Below, piece by piece: positions 7,574 to 15,426 of a DNA stretch of 64,000 bases. Each line of letters starts with the position of its first letter. The stretch's first letter is position 1. Below the pieces are notes generated by a model, which had not been told where the DNA came from, made no database searches, and saw only the letters and a program-made list of their open reading frames with translations. The position numbers and the translations under genes were made by a program. Location of the stretch: positions 496,001 through 560,000 of the forward strand of contig CAWJPD010000003.1 in assembly GCA_963844635.1 (NCBI GenBank), in the 5' to 3' direction. This DNA comes from JAJPKK01 sp963844635 (lineage in GTDB: Bacteria; Pseudomonadota; Alphaproteobacteria; Rhizobiales; Xanthobacteraceae).

Positions 7574-8434
7574 TTATTTCCTTGCCGGCTTGAAATAGCG
7601 CAGGTCCGGCGGAGCCTGGTCCTTCTTCGCCGGCATCAGCAGGCCATCGCCGCTCAGGAAATAGTTCTCATCGCCGATCACGATCTGGTTGTTGCCTTCC
7701 GTGCAGGAGGCGAGGTTCCAGTCCGGGCGCGGGTTCTGGCTGCGGCGGAATGTCTTGTCGACGCTCCACGGCTTCGTGAGCGCGTGGTCGATCACGGTGA
7801 TCTCGTCGTGCAGCAGGTTCTTGTCCTTGCTGTCGAGATGGAAGCGCTCCTTGAAGATCGATTCATTGTCGAAGGCGAGCGGCAGCCCGGAGGCGTCGTA
7901 GGCGCGAGGTCCCTTGAACGGTCCGCGGGTCTCGACATCGAGCAGGTCGTAGACGCCGTCGCCATCGCTATCGATCCACGTGCCGATCGAATAGCCTTCG
8001 TAGCTCGGCTGCGCTTCGTCCTCCTTCGGCCATGCGCGGCCGTCGGTGAAGATACGCCGAATGTCGTGGCCTATCAGGATGTAGGTGGTTTCCGGCGTGA
8101 CGATGTACTCCATCGTCGGCAGCGCCATGATGCGCGGCATGCCGCTCGGCAGGCATCGCGCGCTCGGATAATTGCCGAGGCCGCCCTTGGCCTGATCGGC
8201 CATGCTCTGTTCCAAAACCTTCTGGTACTCCGGCGTCAGCGGTGCTTCTTGTCCCGTTCCCCAGGGCTTGTTCGGATCGTATTTGATGACCTGGCCGCCG
8301 AGACGAAAATTGATGGTCGTCCACTGGCCCTTCCAGTTCGGGTATTTCGCCTCGTCAGCCGCCCGGGCGCCACCCATAGCCACTGCCAGTGCGGCGGCAA
8401 CCGCGAACAACTCGAAGGAATATCGGCGCAACAT
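7574..8434 (-). CDS. secreted protein of unknown function (paralogue family, member 1)
   Basis: A 286-residue exported protein without recognised function. The signal peptide MLRRYSFELFAVAAALAVAMGGARA ends in an AxA cleavage site; the string is given in two parts here only for identification: a basic start then a hydrophobic core. GGGAGG precedes the ATG. Features shared with the proteins at 15427, 16791 and 40638 are a W-rich start (NWKGQW), a central C-L-P-S-G-M-P segment, a beta-strand rich region with IVTPETTYILIGHDIRRIFTDG, and the YEGYSIGTWIDSDGDGVYD region that corresponds to SWYGDSVGHYEGDTLVIDT of the others. This member is the most divergent. It precedes an FAD-dependent dehydrogenase on the same strand. 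A carbohydrate or steroid-like ligand cannot be argued from sequence alone. Confidence 0.75.
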   Translation of the reverse strand: MLRRYSFELFAVAAALAVAMGGARAADEAKYPNWKGQWTTINFRLGGQVIKYDPNKPWGTGQEAPLTPEYQKVLEQSMADQAKGGLGNYPSARCLPSGMPRIMALPTMEYIVTPETTYILIGHDIRRIFTDGRAWPKEDEAQPSYEGYSIGTWIDSDGDGVYDLLDVETRGPFKGPRAYDASGLPLAFDNESIFKERFHLDSKDKNLLHDEITVIDHALTKPWSVDKTFRRSQNPRPDWNLASCTEGNNQIVIGDENYFLSGDGLLMPAKKDQAPPDLRYFKPARK

Positions 8435-8652
8435 GGTTGACCTCCCTTGATGATCGGACAGCCTCTCGTAGACCCACGCCAGAGAAGGGCGGAGGATACA
8501 CCGGCGGCGCTGCGCATCAATCGTTGGACAAGGGTCAATTTTCCGTCGCCCTGGCCCGCGCCTCTGGCCTTCCGCCGGCGCATCGATTATAAGCGCCGCT
8601 TCACAGACAATTCGGCCGTTCCGCCGGTTGCGAGGAAGCAAGGAAATCGTCC

Positions 8653-8838
8653 ATGGCCGTGCCCAAGAAAAAGACGTCGCCGTCGCGACGCGGCATGCGC
8701 CGTTCAGCGGATGCGCTGAAGGCACCGACCTATGTCGAAGACAAGGATTCCGGCGAGTTGCGTCGTCCCCATCATATCGACATGAAGACCGGCATGTATC
8801 GCGGCCGGCAGATTCTCAAACCGAAGTCGGAGATCTGA
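8653..8838 (+). CDS. rpmF: 50S ribosomal protein L32
   Basis: A 61-residue protein beginning MAVPKKKTSPSRRGMRRSAD, the invariant N-terminus of alphaproteobacterial L32, followed by the APTYVEDKDSGELRRPHHID core and a short basic tail. L32 is part of the large ribosomal subunit near the peptidyl transferase region. The zinc-binding cysteines found in some L32 proteins are absent, as is normal for this group. The gene stands alone, with a membrane protein gene 134 bases downstream. The identification is secure. Confidence 0.98.
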   Translation: MAVPKKKTSPSRRGMRRSADALKAPTYVEDKDSGELRRPHHIDMKTGMYRGRQILKPKSEI

Positions 8839-8971
8839 GCGCCGCCCCAGGCGCGCGGTGCCACGTCAGTGTGCGCGATGCGCAGGCGGTGGCCAGGCAG
8901 CAACGCGGCGAAGCCGTTGATCGGGGCCGGCCCGCAGGTGACAATGGCCCTGTTCAACCGGGGAGCGCTTC

Positions 8972-9391
8972 ATGTTCCTTGTCGGCGTGCCGCTGCTAAT
9001 CGTTCCTTTCGCGCTGTACAATATCCTCGCATTCCTGATTTCGGGTTTCGATTGGAGCGCCGAATGGTTGCGCCTGCGAATGACTTCGGGCGGCGAATGG
9101 GGGCTTACGCCCGGCGATCTGCTGATCGTCGGATCGATTGGCATTCTGCTGATCGAGATGCTGAAGGCTTCGCGGCTGACGCGGCGCACCGTGGTTGACC
9201 ACATCCTCTCCATGATTCTGTTCGTTGGCATGGGTGCCGAGTTCCTGCTGGTGAAGCAGGCGGCAACCTCGACGTTCTTCCTGATGCTCGTCATCAGCTT
9301 TGTCGATGTGGCGGGAGGGTTCGCGATCAGCATGCGTGCCTCCCAGCGCGACGTGATGGTGAACGAAGTGGAAAACGTCCACTCCCGTTAG
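8972..9391 (+). CDS. small integral membrane protein of unknown function
   Basis: A 139-residue protein with four predicted membrane segments: about residues 3-24 (LVGVPLLIVPFALYNILAFL), 49-63, 78-93 and 98-116. An amphipathic region (DWSAEWLRLRMTSGGEW) lies between the first two. GGGAGC lies just upstream of the ATG. It sits between rpmF and a gamma-glutamyltransferase gene, 23 bases before the latter on the same strand, so the two may be co-transcribed. Similar small membrane proteins are widespread in Hyphomicrobiales, but no function is recognised. Confidence 0.75.
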   Translation: MFLVGVPLLIVPFALYNILAFLISGFDWSAEWLRLRMTSGGEWGLTPGDLLIVGSIGILLIEMLKASRLTRRTVVDHILSMILFVGMGAEFLLVKQAATSTFFLMLVISFVDVAGGFAISMRASQRDVMVNEVENVHSR

Positions 9392-9414
9392 CCGGCAGGA
9401 CCGCCGACACACCC

Positions 9415-10980
9415 ATGTCCCGCGATTTCCATAGTCCCGGCCGCTCGCCTGTGATGGCCTGCGAAGGCATGGCGGCGACCTCGCATCCGCTTGCCACCGA
9501 GGTCGCGATCGCGACACTCAAGGACGGCGGCACCGCAGCCGACGCCGCAGTCGCCGCCGTAGCGACCCTCGGCGTGGTCGAGCCGCACATGACTGGGATC
9601 GGCGGCGATTGTTTTTGCCTGGTGTCGCGGCCTGGTCACCCGCTCTGGGGTTATAACGGCTCCGGGCGCTCCGCGTCCGCGGCATCGTTCGACGCCGTCG
9701 CTGCAGCAGGGCTTGCCTCGGTGCACGCGGTGACGGTGCCCGGAGCCGTCGAGGCCTGGGCGGCGGTGCTCGAAGCGCATGGCCGCTTCGGCCTCGACCG
9801 TGCGCTTCTCCCGGCGATCCGCTATGCCGAGGCCGGGTTCCCGGTGGCGCCCCGCGTCGCCCTCGATTGGGCGATCTTCGTGCCCAAACTTACTGCCGAT
9901 CCCGGCGCTTCGCGCCATTACCTGGTCGACGGCCGCGCCCCCGAACCGGGCCAGGTGATGCGGTTCCCCGCGCTCGCGGCGACGCTGCGAGTAATCGCGA
10001 CGGACGGGCCGAAGGCGTTCTACGAGGCGGCGGCGGCCGATATCGTTGCGACGTTGGCGCCCCGCGGCTCGTTCCTGCGCGAAGGGGATTTCATCAACCA
10101 CCGCGGCGAAACGGCCACGCCGATGGCGTCCAACTATCGCGGCCTCGATATTGTCGAACTGCCCCCGAACGGCCAGGGCCTGGTCGCCCTCGTGCTTCTC
10201 AACATTCTGGAAAATTTCGACCTTGCCCGCCTGGATCCGCATGGACCGGAACGCCTGCATCTCGCGCTCGAAGCAGCGCGGCTTGCGTTCGCCGTCCGCG
10301 ATACCCATGTGGCCGATCCCAAATTCATGCGGATCGCGGCGGCGTCGCTGGTCGACAAGGCGTTCGCTGCCCGTCTTGCGGCGCGCATCGACTTCGAAAA
10401 GCGCGCGAAATTGCCTGCGGCGCCGCGCCCGATGAGCGACACCGTCTACCTCGCCGTGGTCGACCGTGACCGCATGGCGGTGTCGCTTATCAACTCGCTT
10501 TACGGTGAATTCGGCGTCGGCATTGCGACGGAAAAGACCGGCATCATGCTGCACAATCGTGGCGCCTGTTTCTCGCTCGACCCCGACAATCCGAACTGTT
10601 TTGGGCCGGCCAAGCGCTCGATGCACACGATCATCCCGGCGCTCGGGCTTCGCGATGGCCGCTGCGATCTCGTGTTCGGCGTCATGGGCGCGGATTACCA
10701 GCCGATGGGACACGCTCATGTGATCGCCAATCTCATCGATTTTCGCATGGACGTGCAGTCCGCTATCAACTCGCCGCGCGTCTTCTTCGAAGATGAAACG
10801 ACGGTTGTCGAGCGCGGGATCGGCGCTGCCGCGATTGTCGGGCTGGAAGCGCGCGGCCATCGGGTCCACGTGCGTGACCGCCCTTGGGGAGGCGGCCAAG
10901 CCATCGTCATCGATTGGGAGCGCGGCGTTTTGATCGGCGGCTCCGACCCCCGCAAGGACGGTTGCGCGATCGGCTATTGA
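9415..10980 (+). CDS. ggt: gamma-glutamyltransferase family protein
   Basis: A 521-residue member of the gamma-glutamyltranspeptidase family (Ntn-hydrolase fold), which cleaves and transfers gamma-glutamyl groups from glutathione and relatives. The N-terminal SHPLATEVAIATLKDGGTAADA motif marks the large subunit. The autocatalytic cleavage point is before Thr343 in DTVYLAVVDRDRMAVSL, equivalent to the nucleophile of TTHYSVVD in the E. coli enzyme. The small subunit ends GGSDPRKDGCAIGY, matching the usual ASDPRxxG end. There is no evident signal peptide, which fits the cytosolic GGT-like group of alphaproteobacteria rather than periplasmic GGT; substrates other than glutathione are therefore possible. 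Confidence 0.9.
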   Translation: MSRDFHSPGRSPVMACEGMAATSHPLATEVAIATLKDGGTAADAAVAAVATLGVVEPHMTGIGGDCFCLVSRPGHPLWGYNGSGRSASAASFDAVAAAGLASVHAVTVPGAVEAWAAVLEAHGRFGLDRALLPAIRYAEAGFPVAPRVALDWAIFVPKLTADPGASRHYLVDGRAPEPGQVMRFPALAATLRVIATDGPKAFYEAAAADIVATLAPRGSFLREGDFINHRGETATPMASNYRGLDIVELPPNGQGLVALVLLNILENFDLARLDPHGPERLHLALEAARLAFAVRDTHVADPKFMRIAAASLVDKAFAARLAARIDFEKRAKLPAAPRPMSDTVYLAVVDRDRMAVSLINSLYGEFGVGIATEKTGIMLHNRGACFSLDPDNPNCFGPAKRSMHTIIPALGLRDGRCDLVFGVMGADYQPMGHAHVIANLIDFRMDVQSAINSPRVFFEDETTVVERGIGAAAIVGLEARGHRVHVRDRPWGGGQAIVIDWERGVLIGGSDPRKDGCAIGY

Positions 10981-11054
10981 CCTTTGCATGAGAAGGCCGC
11001 TCACGCTCGCGGCTGATAGTCCATATTCCGATCACGTTTGTAGGCCGCTTTTAG

Positions 11055-11465
11055 CTACCTCGCCCCGCTTGCGGGGAGAGGTCGGTCCTCGCCTTGGCGA
11101 GGACCGGGTGAGGGGGCACTTTCTGCGCGCAGACTGTTTGCAATGGTCACCAAAACTCCTTCAATGTTCTGCATCACGTCGTTGTTCCAGAAGCGCAGAA
11201 TCTTGTAACCTTGACCGCAAAGCCATTCATCACGGGCGCAATCGCGCTGGTTTACAGCGTGCTGCCCGCCATCAATTTCGACGACCAGCGGTCGCTCTCG
11301 GCGAACAAAGTCCGCAATATAAGGACCGATCGGCTCCTGCCGAAGGAATTTCATTCCGCTCAAACCGCGCGAGCGAAGCTTATTCCACATCCGCTGTTCG
11401 GCAATGGTCGAATTACGGCGAAGGCGCCGCGCTGCATTTGTCTTCCCCAATTCAGCGCCCCGCAT
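11055..11465 (-). CDS. DUF559 (Vsr-like) endonuclease-domain protein
   Basis: A 136-residue DUF559 protein, a family related to the very-short-patch-repair endonuclease fold. The conserved core is visible: a Glu in STIAEQRMWNKLRSRGL, then KFLRQEPIGPYIADF, LVVEIDGGQH, and the end motif GYKILRFWNNDVMQNIEGVL. These are the positions expected for the nuclease active site (Glu, Asp, Glu-x-Asp, Gln/His). The gene fills the space between two inverted palindromic arms: its ATG lies 7 bases inside the right arm, and its stop codon TAG (11055-11057) uses the first base of the left arm, so about 19 C-terminal residues (PSPGPRQGEDRPLPASGAR) are encoded by the repeat. Role unknown; a link between the nuclease and spread of the palindromes is a hypothesis. 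Confidence 0.88.
   Translation of the reverse strand: MRGAELGKTNAARRLRRNSTIAEQRMWNKLRSRGLSGMKFLRQEPIGPYIADFVRRERPLVVEIDGGQHAVNQRDCARDEWLCGQGYKILRFWNNDVMQNIEGVLVTIANSLRAESAPSPGPRQGEDRPLPASGAR
11057..11116. repeat. left arm of inverted palindromic repeat flanking DUF559 gene
   Basis: A 29-base block at 11057-11085 contains the hairpin CCCCGCTTGCGGGG. It is followed by a variable hairpin TCCTCGCC-TT-GGCGAGGA (11086-11103) and the 13-base block CCGGGTGAGGGGG (11104-11116). The 29-base and 13-base blocks are repeated exactly, inverted, at 11510-11538 and 11473-11485. The last 19 or so codons of the DUF559 gene are written in this arm. Confidence 0.9.
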
Positions 11466-11472
11466 GGCTGTC

Positions 11473-11538
11473 CCCCCTCACCCGGAATGGGCACCTAAGC
11501 GTGCCCATTCCGACCTCTCCCCGCAAGCGGGGCGAGGT
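11473..11538. repeat. right arm of inverted palindromic repeat flanking DUF559 gene
   Basis: This is an inverted copy of the left arm. The 13-base block CCCCCTCACCCGG lies at 11473-11485, then a different variable hairpin AATGGGCAC-CTAAGC-GTGCCCATT (11486-11509), then the 29-base block at 11510-11538 with core CCCCGCAAGCGGGG. Both shared blocks match the left arm perfectly, while the central hairpin differs in sequence but not in folding. Confidence 0.9.
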
Positions 11539-11689
11539 GAGAAAGGATGCCGACCGAGGGTCGTCGAAATAGGCTTTGAGAACCTCTCGGAGCGTCGGGC
11601 TGCGATGAAGTCCGCGTGAAGTTCCGGACAAATTATTGCTTTCACCGTGCTCGGGCGATAGACCGGATCACCAGCAATTCAGGTGCAGC

Positions 11690-12562
11690 ATGGGTGATGT
11701 ATTTGCCTCGGCCCCGTTCATCGTCGGCGAGGAGGTGAGCGGCCTTCCGCACGCCGGAGAACCCGCGATTCCGGCCGAAGAGTCCCTGTGCCCGGTAATC
11801 ACCCATGAGTGGGTTAACGAAGAGTACAAGCAGCTCGTGATCGCCGCCTCGGCCAAGGCGCTGGCGGTGAAGCCGGGCCAGTTCTTCAACTTATTGTGCC
11901 CGTCGCCCGACCAGGGCGAATTGTGGCTGCGGCGTCCGCAAAGCGTGTACCGCATCGATCGCGTGCAGGGCCGCATCGAGTTCCTGTACAAATGCGTCGG
12001 ACGCGGCACACGTGGGCTGGCGACCCTGGCACCTGGCGACCGGCTCAATATGGTCGGCCCGTTGGGCATCGGTTTTCATCTCGATCCGGGCTGGGCGCAC
12101 ATCGTCGTGCTCGGCCGCGGCGTTGGCCTCGCGACGCTCGGACCGATCTCGCAGCTCGCCGGCGAAAATGGCGTCGGCGTCACCGCGATTCTCTCCGCGC
12201 GCAGCCCCGAACTGGTGATGGGCGCCGACCTGTTCGGCAGCGTGGGTACTGTCATTCCGGTGCTCGACAGCAACGGGTCGAGCGATGTCGGCAACGTCGA
12301 AAGCATTCTGCGCCAACTGATCGCAGCGAAGCGCGCTGACGCGTTCTTCACCTGCGGATCCAACCGGTTGCTGATGCTGATGAAGCGGCTCGGCAAGGAG
12401 TGCAGCATTCCGGGCCAGGTGGCCATGGAGCAGGTCATGGCCTGCGGCCTTGGCCCATGTTACGTGTGCGTGCGCACTTTCGAGGTGAACGGCCGCAAGG
12501 AGTTGCGGCGGGTCTGTGTCGAAGGGCCGGTGTTCGATCTTCAGGAGGCGACCGGATGGTAG
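11690..12562 (+). CDS. pyrK: dihydroorotate dehydrogenase electron transfer subunit
   Basis: A 290-residue ferredoxin-reductase-family protein that passes electrons from dihydroorotate dehydrogenase to NAD. The FAD domain has LAVKPGQFFNLLCP and LWLRRPQSVYRID (RxxS-type FAD motif). The pyridine-nucleotide region has HIVVLGRGVGLATLGPI. The C-terminal [2Fe-2S] cysteines appear as MACGLGPCYVCVRTF and a final Cys in RRVCVEGPVFD. AGGTG four bases before the ATG at 11690 supports this start. Its stop overlaps the pyrD start (ATGGTAG), showing translational coupling. With pyrD, pyrC and pyrE behind it, the role in pyrimidine synthesis is clear. A class 1B (PyrDB-PyrK) enzyme is less usual in this group than class 2 PyrD. 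Confidence 0.92.
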   Translation: MGDVFASAPFIVGEEVSGLPHAGEPAIPAEESLCPVITHEWVNEEYKQLVIAASAKALAVKPGQFFNLLCPSPDQGELWLRRPQSVYRIDRVQGRIEFLYKCVGRGTRGLATLAPGDRLNMVGPLGIGFHLDPGWAHIVVLGRGVGLATLGPISQLAGENGVGVTAILSARSPELVMGADLFGSVGTVIPVLDSNGSSDVGNVESILRQLIAAKRADAFFTCGSNRLLMLMKRLGKECSIPGQVAMEQVMACGLGPCYVCVRTFEVNGRKELRRVCVEGPVFDLQEATGW

Positions 12563-13515
12563 ACATGACGGTGCAGATCGGGTCGGTCACCCTTAAGAAT
12601 CCGATCATGCCGGCCTCGGGCGCCTTCTCGACCGATCTCGCCCAGGTGATGGATATCAACCGGCTCGGCGCACTGGTGGCGAAAACGGTGTCGCGCGAGT
12701 TCCGGATCGGCAATCCACCGCCGCGCGTCGCCGAACTCGAATGCGGGATGATCAATTCCATCGGGCTGCCGACCAAGGGCATCGCGTATTTCCTTGAGCA
12801 CCAGGTCCCGGACTACAAGCGTTTCACGCCGCCGCTGGTCGCCAGCATCTCGGCCCAAACCGCCGACGACTTCGAGGCGATGACCCGGGATGTGAATGTG
12901 CCCGATGTCGACGTGATCGAGGTCAATATTTCCTGCCCGACCCGCAATCCCGGCGGCGGCAATTTCGCGATGCATGAGGAGCACACCTTCAACGTGATGA
13001 GCCGCATCCGCAAGGCAACCGACAAGCCGGTGTGGGCCAAGCTGTCGCCCAATGCCGGCGACGTGGTGGCAATCGCCAAGGCTGCCGAAGCCGCCGGCGC
13101 CGATGCGCTCGTCGTCTCCAACACGATTCTCGGTCTCAAGATCAACATCGACACGTTCCGCCCGGCGATCGGCAACAAGTTCGGCGGCATTTCCGGCCCT
13201 GGCGTTAAGCCGATCATCGTGCGCATGGTCTATCAGTGCGCCAAGGCGGTGAAGATCCCGATCATCGGTTGCGGCGGGATCGTCAAGGTCGAGGACGTGG
13301 TCGAATACATGCTGGCCGGCGCTTCGGCGGTGATGATGGGGTACATCATCTTTCGCAATCCGTCCGGCATGATCGCGATTCTCGAAGGCCTCGAGGAGTG
13401 GTGCCGAAAGCGTGGCTTCGCGCGCGTCGCCGACCTCACCGGCGCGATGATCGACGATCCGCCGATGGAGACTTTCGCGGCTGCCGCAGCGCCGATCTCC
13501 GGAGGTGGGCGGTAA
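12556..13515 (+). CDS. pyrD: dihydroorotate dehydrogenase, class 1B catalytic subunit
   Basis: A 319-residue FMN-dependent TIM-barrel enzyme that oxidises dihydroorotate to orotate. Visible signatures are LKNPIMPASGAF at the N-terminus, ELECGMINSIGL, the active-site segment VIEVNISCPTRNPGGG with the catalytic Cys that marks class 1 enzymes, the FMN-binding KFGGISGPGVKPI, and the end motif IPIIGCGGIVKVEDVVEYMLAGA. It begins at the ATG overlapping the pyrK stop; an upstream in-frame start at 12400 would lie inside pyrK and is rejected. It forms a complex with PyrK. The pyrC gene follows after 80 bases. Confidence 0.94.
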   Translation: MVDMTVQIGSVTLKNPIMPASGAFSTDLAQVMDINRLGALVAKTVSREFRIGNPPPRVAELECGMINSIGLPTKGIAYFLEHQVPDYKRFTPPLVASISAQTADDFEAMTRDVNVPDVDVIEVNISCPTRNPGGGNFAMHEEHTFNVMSRIRKATDKPVWAKLSPNAGDVVAIAKAAEAAGADALVVSNTILGLKINIDTFRPAIGNKFGGISGPGVKPIIVRMVYQCAKAVKIPIIGCGGIVKVEDVVEYMLAGASAVMMGYIIFRNPSGMIAILEGLEEWCRKRGFARVADLTGAMIDDPPMETFAAAAAPISGGGR

Positions 13516-13595
13516 GGTGCCGCGCCGACCTTTATCTTGCCGGCGGGCCTCCCCGTCCGGTTGTGCACTGACGCCTGATTTCGAAAAAGCCCGCC

Positions 13596-14636
13596 ATGCG
13601 AATCACGATCCGCAAGCCCGACGACTGGCACCTGCATCTGCGCGACGGCGCTATGCTCAAGGCGGTGTTGCCGTACACGGCGAAAAATTTCGGCCGCGCC
13701 ATCGTGATGCCGAACCTCATCCCGCCGGTCGCCACCACCGCTGATGCCATCGCCTATCGTGACCGCATCCGTGCTGCATTGCCGCTGGGCTCGCCCTTCA
13801 CCCCGTTGATGACGTGCTATCTGCGCGACGAGACCGATCCCGACGACGTGGAAATGGGGTTTCGGGACGGCGTGTTCACCGGCGTGAAACTCTATCCCGC
13901 GCACGCGACCACCAATTCCGCCGCCGGCGTCACCGATCTCAAACACGTCCATCGCGTGCTGGAGCGGATGGAAAAGATCGACATGCCGTTCCTGATGCAC
14001 GGGGAGGAGGTCGATCATGACATCGACATTTTCGACCGTGAGGCGGTGTTCATCGAGCGCAAGCTCATCCCGCTGACCAAGCGCTTTCCCGGATTGCGGA
14101 TGATCCTGGAACACCTGTCCTCCAAGGACGGTGCGGATTTCGTACGCAGCGCCGCGCCGCAGGTCGGCGGCACCATCACGCCCTATCACCTCGTGCTGAC
14201 CCGAACCGATTGGCTCGGCTGGGGCCTCAAGCCCTATATGTACGTGATGCCGGTGATCAAGACGGCGCGCGACCGCGAGGCGTTGCGCAAGGCCGCGACC
14301 TCGGGCGAGGCCTGCTATTTCCTCGGCACCGACTCCGCGCCGCACCCTTATCTGCGCAAGGTCAATGTCAACGGCATTCCCGGCATGTTCAATGCGCCGG
14401 TGGCGATCGAGAGCTACGCCACGGTTTTCGAAGAGGAGGGCGCGCTCGACAAGCTCGAAGCTTTCGCATCGATCAATGGGCCGAAGCATTACAAGCTGTC
14501 CGTCAATACCGAGACGATCACGTTGGAAAAGACCTCCTGGGTCGCGCCCGAGGAGGTGAAGGTCGATGGACCGGACGAGCGCGCGCTCGTCTATCGTGGC
14601 GGCGACACGATCGCCTGGAAGGTGGTGGCGACGTGA
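13596..14636 (+). CDS. pyrC: dihydroorotase
   Basis: A 346-residue zinc amidohydrolase that interconverts carbamoyl aspartate and dihydroorotate. It is the E. coli-like (type II) form: the metal ligand motif DDWHLHLRDGAM lies at the start, VKLYPAHATTNSA holds the carboxylated Lys, and MHGEEVDHDIDIFDREAVFI, MILEHLSSKDG, TPYHL and LGTDSAPHP follow in order with the remaining metal ligands. Length is standard. It is the third gene of the pyrK-pyrD-pyrC-pyrE run. All are co-directional with short gaps, so one transcript is likely. Confidence 0.97.
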   Translation: MRITIRKPDDWHLHLRDGAMLKAVLPYTAKNFGRAIVMPNLIPPVATTADAIAYRDRIRAALPLGSPFTPLMTCYLRDETDPDDVEMGFRDGVFTGVKLYPAHATTNSAAGVTDLKHVHRVLERMEKIDMPFLMHGEEVDHDIDIFDREAVFIERKLIPLTKRFPGLRMILEHLSSKDGADFVRSAAPQVGGTITPYHLVLTRTDWLGWGLKPYMYVMPVIKTARDREALRKAATSGEACYFLGTDSAPHPYLRKVNVNGIPGMFNAPVAIESYATVFEEEGALDKLEAFASINGPKHYKLSVNTETITLEKTSWVAPEEVKVDGPDERALVYRGGDTIAWKVVAT

Positions 14637-14723
14637 GTTCGATCGGGCGGCAAGTCAGGGTGGTCAACGTATTTCGATCCCTTCGATCGGCGGCGAGCAG
14701 AAATCATAGCGACGGATAAGACC

Positions 14724-15414
14724 ATGACGGCTTTCGCGGATAAGGCGGCGATCGCAGAATTGACGGCGAAAATGTTTCTCGAGGTGGAGGCGGTCGGCTT
14801 CATGACCGACCAGCCGTTCAAATTCACCTCGGGGTGGATGAGCCCGGTCTACGTCGACTGTCGCCGGTTGATCTCGTTTCCGCGCGTGCGGCGAACGCTG
14901 ATTGAGTTCGGTGCCGCCACCGTGATGCATGAGGCCGGATTTCGAACGGTTCGACACCGTTGCTGGCGGGGAGACCGCGGGAATTCCCTTCGCCGCCTGG
15001 ATGTCGGAAGCGCTCCAACTGCCAATGCTATACGTGCGCAAGCAACCCAAGGGTTTTGGTCGCAATGCCCAGATCGAAGGACGCCTTCTCGACGGCCAGC
15101 GCGTCCTGCTTGTGGAGGACATGACCACCGACGGCCGCAGCAAGGTCAATTTCTGCACTGCGCTGCGCCGGGCCGGGGGCACGGTCGAACATCTGTTCGT
15201 GCTGTTTTTCTATGATATCTACCCCGAGGGGCGCAAAGTCCTCGCCGATCTCGGCATCACCATGCATGCGCTTGCGACGTGGTGGGACATACTTCGCGTC
15301 GCCAAGGACATGAACCGGGTCGAGCCAAAAATCCTCGCCGAGGTCGAGACATTCATGCACGACCCGGCCGGATGGTCGCTGGCGCACGGTGGCGTCGCCA
15401 AGGCAGTGGAGTGA
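14724..15414 (+). pseudogene. pyrE: orotate phosphoribosyltransferase, frame interrupted by a 1-base insertion
   Basis: The gene transfers phosphoribose to orotate to make OMP. The first frame reads to VMHEAGF (near 14940), then the reading continues one base on as FERFDTVAGGETAGIPFAAW. One extra T in the TTT run at 14940-14942 explains the break; without it the product is 229 residues, the normal alphaproteobacterial length. Motifs are intact on both sides: FKFTSGWMSPVYVDCR at the N-terminus, the PRPP loop VLLVEDMTTDGRSK, and LFYDIYPEG-like C-terminal text. An essential gene in an otherwise healthy operon is unlikely to be truly dead, so a sequencing error is favoured. Confidence 0.9.
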
Positions 15415-15426
15415 TAAGCGCCCGGC

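Noticed and set aside
9388..11004. Long minus-strand open frame (538 codons) over the gamma-glutamyltransferase gene
   Set aside because: It lies entirely opposite a clear GGT family gene and reads as Arg/His-rich low-information sequence.
13233..14489. Minus-strand open frame opposite pyrC
   Set aside because: It is a shadow of dihydroorotase, which is identified by its metal-binding residues.
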